IMG/VR virus record: IMGVR_UViG_3300025102_000098
Span: 1-38,008 of that record
Reading direction: 5' to 3' (one strand)
Source: a virus
DNA length: 38,008 bases
Of this stretch, positions 17,638-26,073 are shown one piece after another; position 1 is the first letter of the stretch; each line of letters opens with the position of its first letter. The notes below the pieces were generated by a model that worked only from the letters and a program-made list of their open reading frames with translations, made no database searches and had not been told where the DNA came from. The position numbers and the translations under genes were made by a program.

Positions 17638-19151
17638 TCTAACTCATCCTCCTCAGATTTTTGAACAGGTGGTGCTACGGGTGGTGCGCCCCCGCCGCCT
17701 TGTGCTGCCGCAGCCTCTTGCTGTTTTGCTTGGATTTCTTCGGCAGACGGCTCTCTAAAGTCAAAGTTCAGATACTTATCATCAATCTGATCTCTTAACA
17801 TAGCCTCATATCCTGCTTGCTTCATCTGCATCATGTTACGGATAGCCATCTCATCTCGGCGCAGTTGCATGATTTCATCTTCTTCTTCATGTGGTGATAG
17901 AGTTAATGTCCATTCTGTAATACTAAATGCTTCCATGATTGCAGGGAACACAATACGGTTATACACGGATTGAGCATATGATATTGCCCTATTACTTACA
18001 ACAATCTGCATACCCTCATTATTCAAACCACCGCCCGATACATCATTCATGAATACATTTGATACACCATAGTATGCAGATATACGCTGTCTAATATCAT
18101 CTTTGATTGGTATGTATTGTAACTCTTCAAGCGTGTCCATCATACGAACATACTCTATTCCACCTCTACCTGATTCTGTTTCAACACCTATGGTCGGCAC
18201 ATAGTTAGGATCACGTTCAAGATGTTCTTGGATATTTCTTGCTGTTCTTTCGACAGTTTCCATGTTTGATGACTTGATAACCATGATACCTCTAGGCATT
18301 CTTCTCTTTTGGTATGCTGAATAAACATAGTTATCCATAGCAATCAATGTATTGACTTGTCTCCACATAGTAGCAACAGGACTTCGACCATACAGTTTCG
18401 ATGGCGACCATTTGCTAATGTGTATCACTTCACCCTCAGTATATACTTGCCCGTTTCCAACACCTGCAAGATTCATGTAATGAATTGGCACAACAGGCAT
18501 ACCCGATACAGGGCATTTGCCTTTGGGGTCGCTTGTTCTAAATGAACGGTCAATAAGGCTAGTATATTGTGTGCCTCCTCTAATTCCTCTTTTATCTGAA
18601 AGAATACGCATGAATATAGGGTCAGCCCTTGATACTTCACGAACACGGAAAAATTGAGGTTGCTTAGTCTCAGGATCAACAAAGTATTCTTTTGTAAGAA
18701 TTATGTAGGCATCATCTACTATATTCAAATCCATTTCTACTTCACGAAGAACATCTACAAAGTTTTGAGTCATTCTATTGCCGCCTTTCAAGATTGCATC
18801 TGCATATTCGATTTGGCCTCTATCCGGTTTTCGCACTTCTCCGCCACATGATTTACATTCTTGCAGTTGTTGTTGATACTCTTCCCCGCATTCTTTGCAC
18901 TTGCAAACAAACTTAGCATCCCAATCCCAACCTTTTCTGAATGTTTCAACAGAAAGATGTTGTAAAATAGAACGTAAGACCATACATTCGTAAGCCGCAG
19001 CATACAATGCAGGTATAGTAATTCCTTGTAATAATGCAGGTTCTTGAATACCTTGTGTAAATAATGGCATGGATGGAATAGGTGTGTTATACCTCTCCAT
19101 ATCTACTCCAATAGCAGAAAACAATCTCTCCATTTTTTTGTCATCAACCAT
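17634..19151 (-). CDS. Portal protein with inserted zinc ribbon
   Basis: A 505-residue protein two genes downstream of the large terminase, of portal length. Portal-type features include the N-terminal wing (residues 30-75), a central QVYTEGEVIHISKWSP segment followed by LYGRSPVATMWRQVNTLIAM, a PIKDDIRQRISAYYGV stem region with NVFMNDVSGGGLNNEGMQ, and a helical crown from ~440 (IMQLRRDEMAIRNMMQMKQ). It forms the dodecameric DNA channel and terminase dock. Residues 83-102 hold five cysteines (CKCKEC ... CKSCGG), a zinc ribbon inserted in the wing, unusual for portals generally. The C-terminus is a disordered Gln/Ala/Pro/Gly tail ending in acidic residues. Confidence 0.88.
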   Translation of the reverse strand: MVDDKKMERLFSAIGVDMERYNTPIPSMPLFTQGIQEPALLQGITIPALYAAAYECMVLRSILQHLSVETFRKGWDWDAKFVCKCKECGEEYQQQLQECKSCGGEVRKPDRGQIEYADAILKGGNRMTQNFVDVLREVEMDLNIVDDAYIILTKEYFVDPETKQPQFFRVREVSRADPIFMRILSDKRGIRGGTQYTSLIDRSFRTSDPKGKCPVSGMPVVPIHYMNLAGVGNGQVYTEGEVIHISKWSPSKLYGRSPVATMWRQVNTLIAMDNYVYSAYQKRRMPRGIMVIKSSNMETVERTARNIQEHLERDPNYVPTIGVETESGRGGIEYVRMMDTLEELQYIPIKDDIRQRISAYYGVSNVFMNDVSGGGLNNEGMQIVVSNRAISYAQSVYNRIVFPAIMEAFSITEWTLTLSPHEEEDEIMQLRRDEMAIRNMMQMKQAGYEAMLRDQIDDKYLNFDFREPSAEEIQAKQQEAAAAQGGGGAPPVAPPVQKSEEDELE

Positions 19152-20391
19152 TTATCATCACCGCCTCTCTTTTCCTTGTCATCTCTTCGTCATCAATTCT
19201 TTGAGATTTTAGTAATTGTATTTGTTCTGCTTGGCTCATATTTTCATATGCTAAAACCAAAAGAGCATCTTCATCGCCCCTTAGACCTTTCAACATTTTT
19301 CTTGCGTCAGGTGAGTGTCCATTAAGATATGGTTCTGCTAATTCTAAGGCTTTCTTTACTGCTGATTCTCCGTTTATAACAATCTTATTTGAATTAGACG
19401 TGATATTAGTAGTGTCTAATTCTTTGCATAGTGCGTCTGCATACCACGGTGCAGTAGGCGCATGAAAACCTAATTCAATTCTAGGGTTAAGTCTAGTATC
19501 CATCTTGAATTTTGAATTGTTTTCAATCAAACCTGCAATAAACCGATCTGCATCTTTAATCAATACATCTCTTCTTTTTATGTCATAGAATAAACCTCTA
19601 CCTACTGATTTACTAAATTGCCCTACTGATATTAAATCGAATAAGAAACCATGCGATTTTATCAACGAAGAGATTTCAGCCGGACTTGCTTGAATTCCAT
19701 ATGATTTCAATGTTTGAGCATTCAATGCACCACGAGCATATATTACTTCTCGACATTTTGTTAGTAGATTCCTTTCACGATTAGATAGGCGTTCTGATTT
19801 GTCTATTGTTGTAGTCCATAACAATGCGGCTTTTTCCTTCCCTTGTTCATCTGATGATGTCCATGTTTTTACGAACCTTCTAAATGGCAAATCAAGCCTA
19901 TCTGAATGTTTATTCAAAGCATCATAATCAAAATCAGTAAGAGGCAACTCATCTACAAGATTAGGAGATACGCCTTTGAAATGACTAATTATTGCTTGCT
20001 TCTCCATTTTTAGTAACCCTTGTATGCTATCTAATGTCCTCAAATCTTTTGCTTTGATTAATATCTCACTTAATTCTCTACCTGTCATACCAAAGTTATC
20101 AGTAAACCATGTTTTGCTTATTGGAGGAGGTGCAGTAGCCGGTAATACTGTACCGGGTTGTTCAGTAGGTGCAGAACTGCCTTCTTTGTCTGTACCTTCA
20201 ATACCTGCATTGGCTCTTGCATCTACGGCATTTCTTTGAGCATCTTCTTGCTTTTTCTTCTCTTGTGCCGCAGTTAATGCTTGTTGAGCCATGTCTATTT
20301 CTTGTTGTGCAAGATTATTTTCTGCAAACTTAATTATAGAATCAGACAAAGATTCTACACCATTTATGGGTTCAAGATATTCCTTACGCAT
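19144..20391 (-). CDS. 415-residue protein between terminase and portal, unknown
   Basis: It overlaps the large terminase by 8 bases and the portal by 8 bases, so expression is coupled to both. Residues 1-60 form a Gln/Ala/Glu-rich coiled coil (QQEIDMAQQALTAAQEKKK), followed by a Pro/Thr/Ala linker to ~95 and a folded domain rich in Lys and Leu (WFTDNFGMTGRELSEILIKA; RRFVKTWTSSDEQGKEKAAL shortened). The C-terminus is helical with basic residues. No catalytic motif is visible. The place suggests a packaging accessory or portal partner. Confidence 0.7.
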   Translation of the reverse strand: MRKEYLEPINGVESLSDSIIKFAENNLAQQEIDMAQQALTAAQEKKKQEDAQRNAVDARANAGIEGTDKEGSSAPTEQPGTVLPATAPPPISKTWFTDNFGMTGRELSEILIKAKDLRTLDSIQGLLKMEKQAIISHFKGVSPNLVDELPLTDFDYDALNKHSDRLDLPFRRFVKTWTSSDEQGKEKAALLWTTTIDKSERLSNRERNLLTKCREVIYARGALNAQTLKSYGIQASPAEISSLIKSHGFLFDLISVGQFSKSVGRGLFYDIKRRDVLIKDADRFIAGLIENNSKFKMDTRLNPRIELGFHAPTAPWYADALCKELDTTNITSNSNKIVINGESAVKKALELAEPYLNGHSPDARKMLKGLRGDEDALLVLAYENMSQAEQIQLLKSQRIDDEEMTRKREAVMING

Positions 20392-21799
20392 CTGCCCACC
20401 CTAACCTTTTTTGCCATGTTGGGCCATCTAATATTACGATACTTTCTCTATATTCTTTAGTTGCTTGAACTGCTAATGCTAATGCTATTACCATATCATC
20501 GTGCGCCCCTAAACTTTCCATTTTACCATTAGCAAGCATGGTAAACATAGACAGTTCGTTTAGTAGAGCGTTCATAAGCCTTCTAGTAGAACCTTCGTCT
20601 TTATACGGGATTATGAGATGTTGTTGCTCAAGGTGAAGTTGTAAAGTATGCATGAGTGCTTCTTTTTTCATACGACTCATGTTGAATGGTTTTATCGGTA
20701 AATCGCTTATTTCTTTAAGCACTTGATTGAATGCCATAGCGAAGTTATTTGTTTCTAATTCTATTATAACAGGATTAAATCTAGCATTCAATTCTATGAT
20801 TTTCTCTATCTGCTGATTAAAATTCATATTCTTTTCATGGTGAACATGAACTACCCGCTTATGCCTATTTTCATCCATTGCAATAACTAGCATACAGGTG
20901 TAGTCAGCCCTTCTATCTGCACTTATCGCAGGATCCCAACCAATGTAATAATTCAGATTTTCTTCAGTTTCAGGATAGTAAGATAACGCATATTCTTCAT
21001 CTTTTGCTGCTTCAAGAACATCTTCAGGGAATAAACTTGAATCACTTGCTATTGGTTTACATAGATACTCTCTTGTAAATGCAATAGATGTCATTTCACC
21101 TCTTCTAACATTCAACGCATCTAAAGACCATCTCTCAGGCCATAGTGGTTCTCCTGTTACTTCATTGATTGCAGGGTATTCTCTTACACAATACCCATCA
21201 AGACCTTTTAATTCTGAGTATAAATCAGTAAACGAGAATGGAGTACCTACAACGCACATTTGGGCAGTATGGTGAAGAACAGGTAAAAGAGCAGTATAAA
21301 ACCATGTAGATATAGCCTTTAATTGTGTATCTGCTTCACTAGATAGAATATCGTCTAGTACCACTATGTCAGGGTGCGCCCCTCTCACCGCTTTACCGAT
21401 AGACATAGCACGAATAGAAGATTTATTGGTGAAACGGAATAATTGTTTTGCCCATCCTCTTGCAGGTTTTAGATGCTGCAAAGCAGGAGTTGTCTCAATC
21501 AATTCATTCATTTTACCCATGTGGTCTATTGACTGATGCTGACTGTGGCTGAAGAATAGCACTTCAGTATTAGGATTGTATGCCATTTTCCATAATAGAT
21601 ATACTCTAAAGAATACAGATTTGCCATGATCTCTACTTGCTATAACACATACTTTGTTATTGTTTTCAGCGTTTTCATACCATTCCTTATGGAAATGTGC
21701 TAATTGAAATCCGCATATATCTTCAAAAAAGAACTTGAAATCACGCTTCCCCATTTCCCAATCTATCTTACTTGTGAGGTCATTGATGCCTTCACTCAT
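20384..21799 (-). CDS. terL: Terminase large subunit
   Basis: A 471-residue motor that translocates DNA into proheads and cuts concatemers. ATPase: Walker A variant ASRDHGKS at ~54-61, Walker B IVVLDD at 145-150 with the catalytic acid next in ILSSE, and coupling motif VVGTPFS near 200. Nuclease (RNase H-like): YIGWDPAIS near 287, acidic strand VIIELETNN near 340, and GAHDDMVIALALA near 440. All expected acidic residues are present, so it should be active. The start has GGGGTGG upstream. The recognised SF2-type ATPase/nuclease order and length are typical. Confidence 0.96.
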   Translation of the reverse strand: MSEGINDLTSKIDWEMGKRDFKFFFEDICGFQLAHFHKEWYENAENNNKVCVIASRDHGKSVFFRVYLLWKMAYNPNTEVLFFSHSQHQSIDHMGKMNELIETTPALQHLKPARGWAKQLFRFTNKSSIRAMSIGKAVRGAHPDIVVLDDILSSEADTQLKAISTWFYTALLPVLHHTAQMCVVGTPFSFTDLYSELKGLDGYCVREYPAINEVTGEPLWPERWSLDALNVRRGEMTSIAFTREYLCKPIASDSSLFPEDVLEAAKDEEYALSYYPETEENLNYYIGWDPAISADRRADYTCMLVIAMDENRHKRVVHVHHEKNMNFNQQIEKIIELNARFNPVIIELETNNFAMAFNQVLKEISDLPIKPFNMSRMKKEALMHTLQLHLEQQHLIIPYKDEGSTRRLMNALLNELSMFTMLANGKMESLGAHDDMVIALALAVQATKEYRESIVILDGPTWQKRLGWADA

Positions 21800-22928
21800 T
21801 TTTCCACCCCGTAGGCAACAAACTCATATTATCAACAACGGGGGTATCTGTATTTTTGAAAACCGATGAAGGCAGCAATGACAAATCATCCCCCTCGTTT
21901 GTCTCAAAACCTTCGATTGCGTTTGGTTGTTCTTGTTTGATTAGGTCAATAGGAGGGGTAAATGCAGGTGGTGCAACAAAACCCTTTGGTCTTTCTTTTT
22001 TTATTGAAAAGGCAGACATATCATAGAATGGATTGGCAAACGGGTTCTCGACTATTGTTTGAATGCCTTTTTCAAAAACTTCATCATATTCATCATATCC
22101 ATGATGTTCAACTAAATCGTCTTGATTATTATAGAATATCTGTTTCGCTCGTGTATGGGAACGATGTTGTTCATCTTCGACTATCTCGTGTAGGAATTCA
22201 ATAACATCAGAAGGAGTATTTGCATTAATCGCACCTTCATTCAAAATATCTCCTATGGTTTTATTGTTAGAAAAAGTTTTGGCAGGTTTCTTATTTTGAC
22301 CTAATCCAACCTGTTCGGCTACATTGATACTGTCTTGAATCGTTTGTTCTAGTGATGTTCTTTCACGAGCCGCTTTTATTTCTTCAGTTACAGTTTTAGG
22401 TTTATCGGGCATAACAACTTCGGGGTCTGCACCGCTTAAATCTGCTAACGGTATTTCTGCAACAACCTTTTCATTAGATTCGGGCAAATCAGATTCGGCA
22501 TCGGGTACATTTATCAAAAGCATATCAATCAATTCAGCAATGTTTTGCTCTCGTGTTGCTTCTCTTATCTTCTCCGCCCGATTTTCTTCAATTGCTTCCT
22601 CATAGGTTTTTGTATCCATTTGAAGATACTTCGGTTCGTCATGAACATTGTCTGTCGAACCTTTATCATATACTTCATGTTCTGATTCAGGATGATTTTC
22701 AACAGTTACTCCCTCGCCTTCTCCTTCTATTGGCGGTGCTTTAACTTCAGTTGTAGCATTGGTTCTTATGTTATCAAGCGCAGCAGCGTGTCTTGGCGGT
22801 TTAGGGGGTGTCATTTTTGGTTGGTATCTATCTAAACTTGAATCAAACCAATCAAAAACAGATTTTTCTAAACTCATTTCGCCTTTGGAAAATTCCCAAG
22901 CAACATCAAAAGGGTCAGGAACGGGCAA
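21792..22928 (-). CDS. Acidic disordered protein with tag-like N-terminus (PFDVAWEFSKGE)
   Basis: A start at TTG 22928 gives 378 residues beginning (M)PVPDPFDVAWEFSKGE; GGAGG lies nine bases upstream. A GTG ten codons earlier would put that site inside the gene. The FDVAWEFSK segment aligns with the shared tag FDKAWGIVK. The rest is Glu/Asp/Pro-rich and low complexity (IEGEGEGVTVENHPESEHEV) with a few helices (AEKIREATREQNIAELIDM) and no catalytic motif. It overlaps the terminase start by 8 bases. Acidity and the tag suggest a scaffold-like or internal virion protein. Confidence 0.65.
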   Translation of the reverse strand: MPVPDPFDVAWEFSKGEMSLEKSVFDWFDSSLDRYQPKMTPPKPPRHAAALDNIRTNATTEVKAPPIEGEGEGVTVENHPESEHEVYDKGSTDNVHDEPKYLQMDTKTYEEAIEENRAEKIREATREQNIAELIDMLLINVPDAESDLPESNEKVVAEIPLADLSGADPEVVMPDKPKTVTEEIKAARERTSLEQTIQDSINVAEQVGLGQNKKPAKTFSNNKTIGDILNEGAINANTPSDVIEFLHEIVEDEQHRSHTRAKQIFYNNQDDLVEHHGYDEYDEVFEKGIQTIVENPFANPFYDMSAFSIKKERPKGFVAPPAFTPPIDLIKQEQPNAIEGFETNEGDDLSLLPSSVFKNTDTPVVDNMSLLPTGWKNE

Positions 22929-24237
22929 ACCTAATCGCCTCCGTTGAATCAATTTCACGATAATAAGATTGCTGCTTTTGTAAAGAATATAAATCGTGTA
23001 TCTTTGATTCTAAATCATAACTGTTTCTAACTTGCTGTCCACTCGCAATTGCTTGCATATCTTTTTGGCCTTGTTTTCTTTGATTCCGATTATACAACCC
23101 TCTCGCCGCACCGGACATACCAAATGTAAGCATATTTGACATCAACCCTGTACCAAAACCGCCTTTGGTATTCATTTTTGCTTCGGCGGCATCTACTGAT
23201 TGCTGACCCAACTTTTTCTGTGCTTCTTGTTGGGCGTAATTATTACCCGCAGGAGGTGTAGTACCCGCAGGGGGCGTAGTGCCATCGGCAGGGGGCGTAG
23301 TGCCATCGGCAGGGGGATTTTGATTGTTAGGATTATTAATCCCATCTCTTCTTTTATCACCAATTGCTTGTTGTCTGCCGTCATTATATTGTGCTGCTTG
23401 TTCTCGTGTTTGTTCGGCAGTTAGACCTTCTCTATTCGCACCGCCCTGTGTTACATTATCCCAAACGCCTTGCAAACCTCCTTGATCGCCTGTTAGGGGC
23501 TTGCCTTGTCCACCCAAAACCTTCGGCGTAACTGATTCCAAATAGCCTCTACCCATATTTTTGAGATTAGACATTGCACCACCTGCTACGGGCATATATG
23601 CAGGGGCGTTAGGGTCAGGGGGGGTTGAATTATTTTGGTTTTTATTGTAAGCATTCAAAGCAAGATTACCTAATCCACCTGTTGCCATTCCCAATGCAGC
23701 GTGTGCGCCAAATTTTGCTGCACCTTTTGCTGCACCTTTCATTCTATCCATCATACCCGGTTTTTGATTAACAAGTTGTTCGGGTTGGTTTACATTTGCC
23801 GAATCTCTTGGTTGTGTTCCTGTATTATCAACAGGGTTCAATGAACCAAAATCAGTTTGAACCTTTTCTTGGTATCCTTCGTAGGGAGATTTCCCATTCC
23901 ATGCTCTTTCATAAGCAGTACCCCTCGCTTGTTTAATCATGAAATAATTGATTAACTCATCTTTTGATTTGGTGGTTAAATTGGTTGCAACGCCATTAAC
24001 TGCTCGGTTATCTGCTTGTTGAGCATCAAACTCAGCAGTAGGATTGATTACTTTTGTTTTTGTTTCCTTGCTTGCAACTTGCCCTGTTTTGTTGTTTATA
24101 TCTTCAGTAATAGTGGTTACTCTCTTGATTGGTTGGCCTGTCTTATCATCCAAACCATCTCCATTAGCATCTTGTTGTTCGCCACCTTGCTGCATTTGTT
24201 TCTCAAACAAACGTGCTTGAAGAATCAAATTATCCAT
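22915..24237 (-). CDS. 440-residue Gln/Asn/Gly-rich protein with EF-hand-like loop and PPADGTT repeats
   Basis: Residues ~24-34 form a calcium-loop-like DANGDGLDDKTG motif (DxNxDGxxD, as in dockerin or EF-hand loops). A middle Gly/Ala-rich amphipathic segment (GAAKGAAKFGAHAALGMATG) could contact membrane. Later come tandem PPADGTT/PPAGTTP repeats (~300-325) and a Gln-rich helical end. TAYERAWNGKSPYEG near 107 recalls the AW core of the shared tag but is not N-terminal. It overlaps the upstream gene by 8 bases. Probable virion or internal protein; no family recognised. Confidence 0.6.
   Translation of the reverse strand: MDNLILQARLFEKQMQQGGEQQDANGDGLDDKTGQPIKRVTTITEDINNKTGQVASKETKTKVINPTAEFDAQQADNRAVNGVATNLTTKSKDELINYFMIKQARGTAYERAWNGKSPYEGYQEKVQTDFGSLNPVDNTGTQPRDSANVNQPEQLVNQKPGMMDRMKGAAKGAAKFGAHAALGMATGGLGNLALNAYNKNQNNSTPPDPNAPAYMPVAGGAMSNLKNMGRGYLESVTPKVLGGQGKPLTGDQGGLQGVWDNVTQGGANREGLTAEQTREQAAQYNDGRQQAIGDKRRDGINNPNNQNPPADGTTPPADGTTPPAGTTPPAGNNYAQQEAQKKLGQQSVDAAEAKMNTKGGFGTGLMSNMLTFGMSGAARGLYNRNQRKQGQKDMQAIASGQQVRNSYDLESKIHDLYSLQKQQSYYREIDSTEAIRFARS
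23247..23316 (-). repeat. Tandem 21-base repeat encoding PPADGTT
   Basis: The 21-base unit GCAGGGGGCGTAGTGCCATCG (plus-strand reading; described here by position 23267-23287 and 23288-23308) occurs twice with no mismatch visible, followed by a third partial copy and preceded by shorter diverged copies. It encodes a Pro/Ala/Asp/Gly/Thr linker in frame. Replication slippage would change linker length in seven-residue steps without a frameshift. Confidence 0.8.
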
Positions 24238-26068
24238 TGAGGCTCACCTTCACTAATTGAACGTCAAGAGGGTCTAGGCCAAAAGACTTCGCTATGTTTC
24301 TCCAATCTCCTCTTGTATGATAAATAGTTATTACATCATTAGTGGATCGTTGAATACGACTTGAAAGTATTGTTATATCGGTTGGCGAAGATATATCCAT
24401 TTTCCTTATATCGGTAAAATCTGCTAACACGGTTTCAGCCAACCTCATTTGAACCCCTTCAAGATAATCTTCAAACATTGATTTTTCTAATTCCTCAATG
24501 TTTAATCCATTAGTTAATGATGTGAATAATCTACTCAATGATTCGGGATTCATTGTAGCAGCCCGCCTATCACGATAGCCCGTATCAGACAATGGTTCAT
24601 TAGAGTTTATACCGAGTTCAAATTTCCTTCTATTGATTTGATTAACTAATTCTGCGGGCAATCTATTGATTCTTGGCTGATTTCCAACATTTACTATTCT
24701 TTCAGCATTAGGTTCGGGAGTTATACGGGGTGCGTTAGAACCTACCTTTATTTGAGGCGGTATAACAGGCTCTTTCATTCCTGTTTCAGGGGTGGGTTCT
24801 AAAGGAATATCGGTGGGAGTTTGTTGTTGGTTCATTTGACTAATTAAGTGTGCTAATTCTTGATGAGTATTATTTTTAGTCCTACCCTTTTTTGTATTTG
24901 CCTTTCTATACAATTGTTCTAAAGTTTGTTCATCTATCCCCATGTGTTCTTCAAATGCACGTTTTACTTTTTTAGGAAGTGAGCCAAACGTACCATATGA
25001 TGACTTTCCTGAGCCGTAATCCATAAAATTTGCAAAACCCGGAGATAACGAATGTAGTTCGGGATGAAGTGTATCTCTCCAATTTGGCGGGGTTGGGCTT
25101 CCCTCAACACTTATTTCTTTTCCATCTACTAACATTTCACCATCGGGGCTGCCTTGCCCTGCATCTACCATTGCTTGTCTTTCTGCTTGTCTATCGTTAT
25201 ACTCATGCATTGAAGCATTATCAGAATGGTGAATAGGATTCATATGATGGAACATACTTTTCAAATTTCTAACATCTTGAACGGCTTCAGTAGGATTAGT
25301 ATTACCTTTTATTGTGTTAAACACTTGGCCTAAAAGTCCTCTATCATTCAAATTAACTGTATTCTTATGGACATAATGTGCAGGAATAGATAAATCATCA
25401 ATTTTTCCTTTACCCTTTTTAGTTGGAAGAAATCCCAATTCTCTTGCAGCAGGGCCGTACCATCGTGCATAAGATTCTTCCCGCCCCCCGCTATGTTGTT
25501 TGGTGCTAATTAATCTAGTTACTAATTTACCTTGTGAATTTCTAGGATTAAAATGTGTGCTGTTGGCTTTTGTTTGGTCGTAAATTTTACTTGCAACAGC
25601 GTTTCTATATTCCATCCTCAATTCGCCGCCTTCTGTAAAAGGAAGGGGTTCGTTAGTTCCATTCATTTGATTTTGCTTTCTTGCTGCCTCATTAACTAAC
25701 TTAGCACCTTCACCTAATGCTTTTTTACGAATTTGGGCTATGCCGGGATAATTTTGCAAATCAGGATTATTCAATATTCTTGCTTCCTCTTTTGTTATTT
25801 TTCCTTTCAATGTCGCCATATGTATTGCATCTTCTTCATATGGATTCAAACCTGTATCATTAAAATCAGGATCTAATGAATGGTGTAATGCGCTGTTAGG
25901 GTCGCTTAATTCCTGTTCTAATGTTTGCAAATCCATTTGTGAACCTTGTGGATGATTCATCAAAAAATCAACAAGCATATCTAAATCCACAATACCATAT
26001 GATTTAATCAAAGAATCGGGGGGATGAACAAGAAAATTAGAATGATTGAACATCCATGCTCTACTCAA
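24230..26068 (-). CDS. 612-residue polar protein, unknown (start TTG or GTG)
   Basis: TTG 26068 is preferred because AGAGGTGA stands five bases upstream; GTG 26077 lies within that site. The N-terminus reads (M)SRAWMFNHSNFLVHPPDSL. The protein is rich in Asn, His, Gln, Arg and Pro with helical stretches (ELSDPNSALHHSLDPDF; DEQTLEQLYRKANTKKGRTK). His/Met-rich text such as HHMNPIHHSDNASMHEYN resembles the first half of the 1118-residue gene, possibly a shared style of virion protein. No catalytic motif is seen. It lies in a run of large unknowns between candidate small and large terminase. Confidence 0.6.
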   Translation of the reverse strand: MSRAWMFNHSNFLVHPPDSLIKSYGIVDLDMLVDFLMNHPQGSQMDLQTLEQELSDPNSALHHSLDPDFNDTGLNPYEEDAIHMATLKGKITKEEARILNNPDLQNYPGIAQIRKKALGEGAKLVNEAARKQNQMNGTNEPLPFTEGGELRMEYRNAVASKIYDQTKANSTHFNPRNSQGKLVTRLISTKQHSGGREESYARWYGPAARELGFLPTKKGKGKIDDLSIPAHYVHKNTVNLNDRGLLGQVFNTIKGNTNPTEAVQDVRNLKSMFHHMNPIHHSDNASMHEYNDRQAERQAMVDAGQGSPDGEMLVDGKEISVEGSPTPPNWRDTLHPELHSLSPGFANFMDYGSGKSSYGTFGSLPKKVKRAFEEHMGIDEQTLEQLYRKANTKKGRTKNNTHQELAHLISQMNQQQTPTDIPLEPTPETGMKEPVIPPQIKVGSNAPRITPEPNAERIVNVGNQPRINRLPAELVNQINRRKFELGINSNEPLSDTGYRDRRAATMNPESLSRLFTSLTNGLNIEELEKSMFEDYLEGVQMRLAETVLADFTDIRKMDISSPTDITILSSRIQRSTNDVITIYHTRGDWRNIAKSFGLDPLDVQLVKVSLNG

Positions 26069-26073
26069 CCCAT

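Noticed and set aside
22915-24237. TAYERAWNGKS as an internal tag copy
   Set aside because: Shares only the AW core and lies about 107 residues in, with no following similarity.
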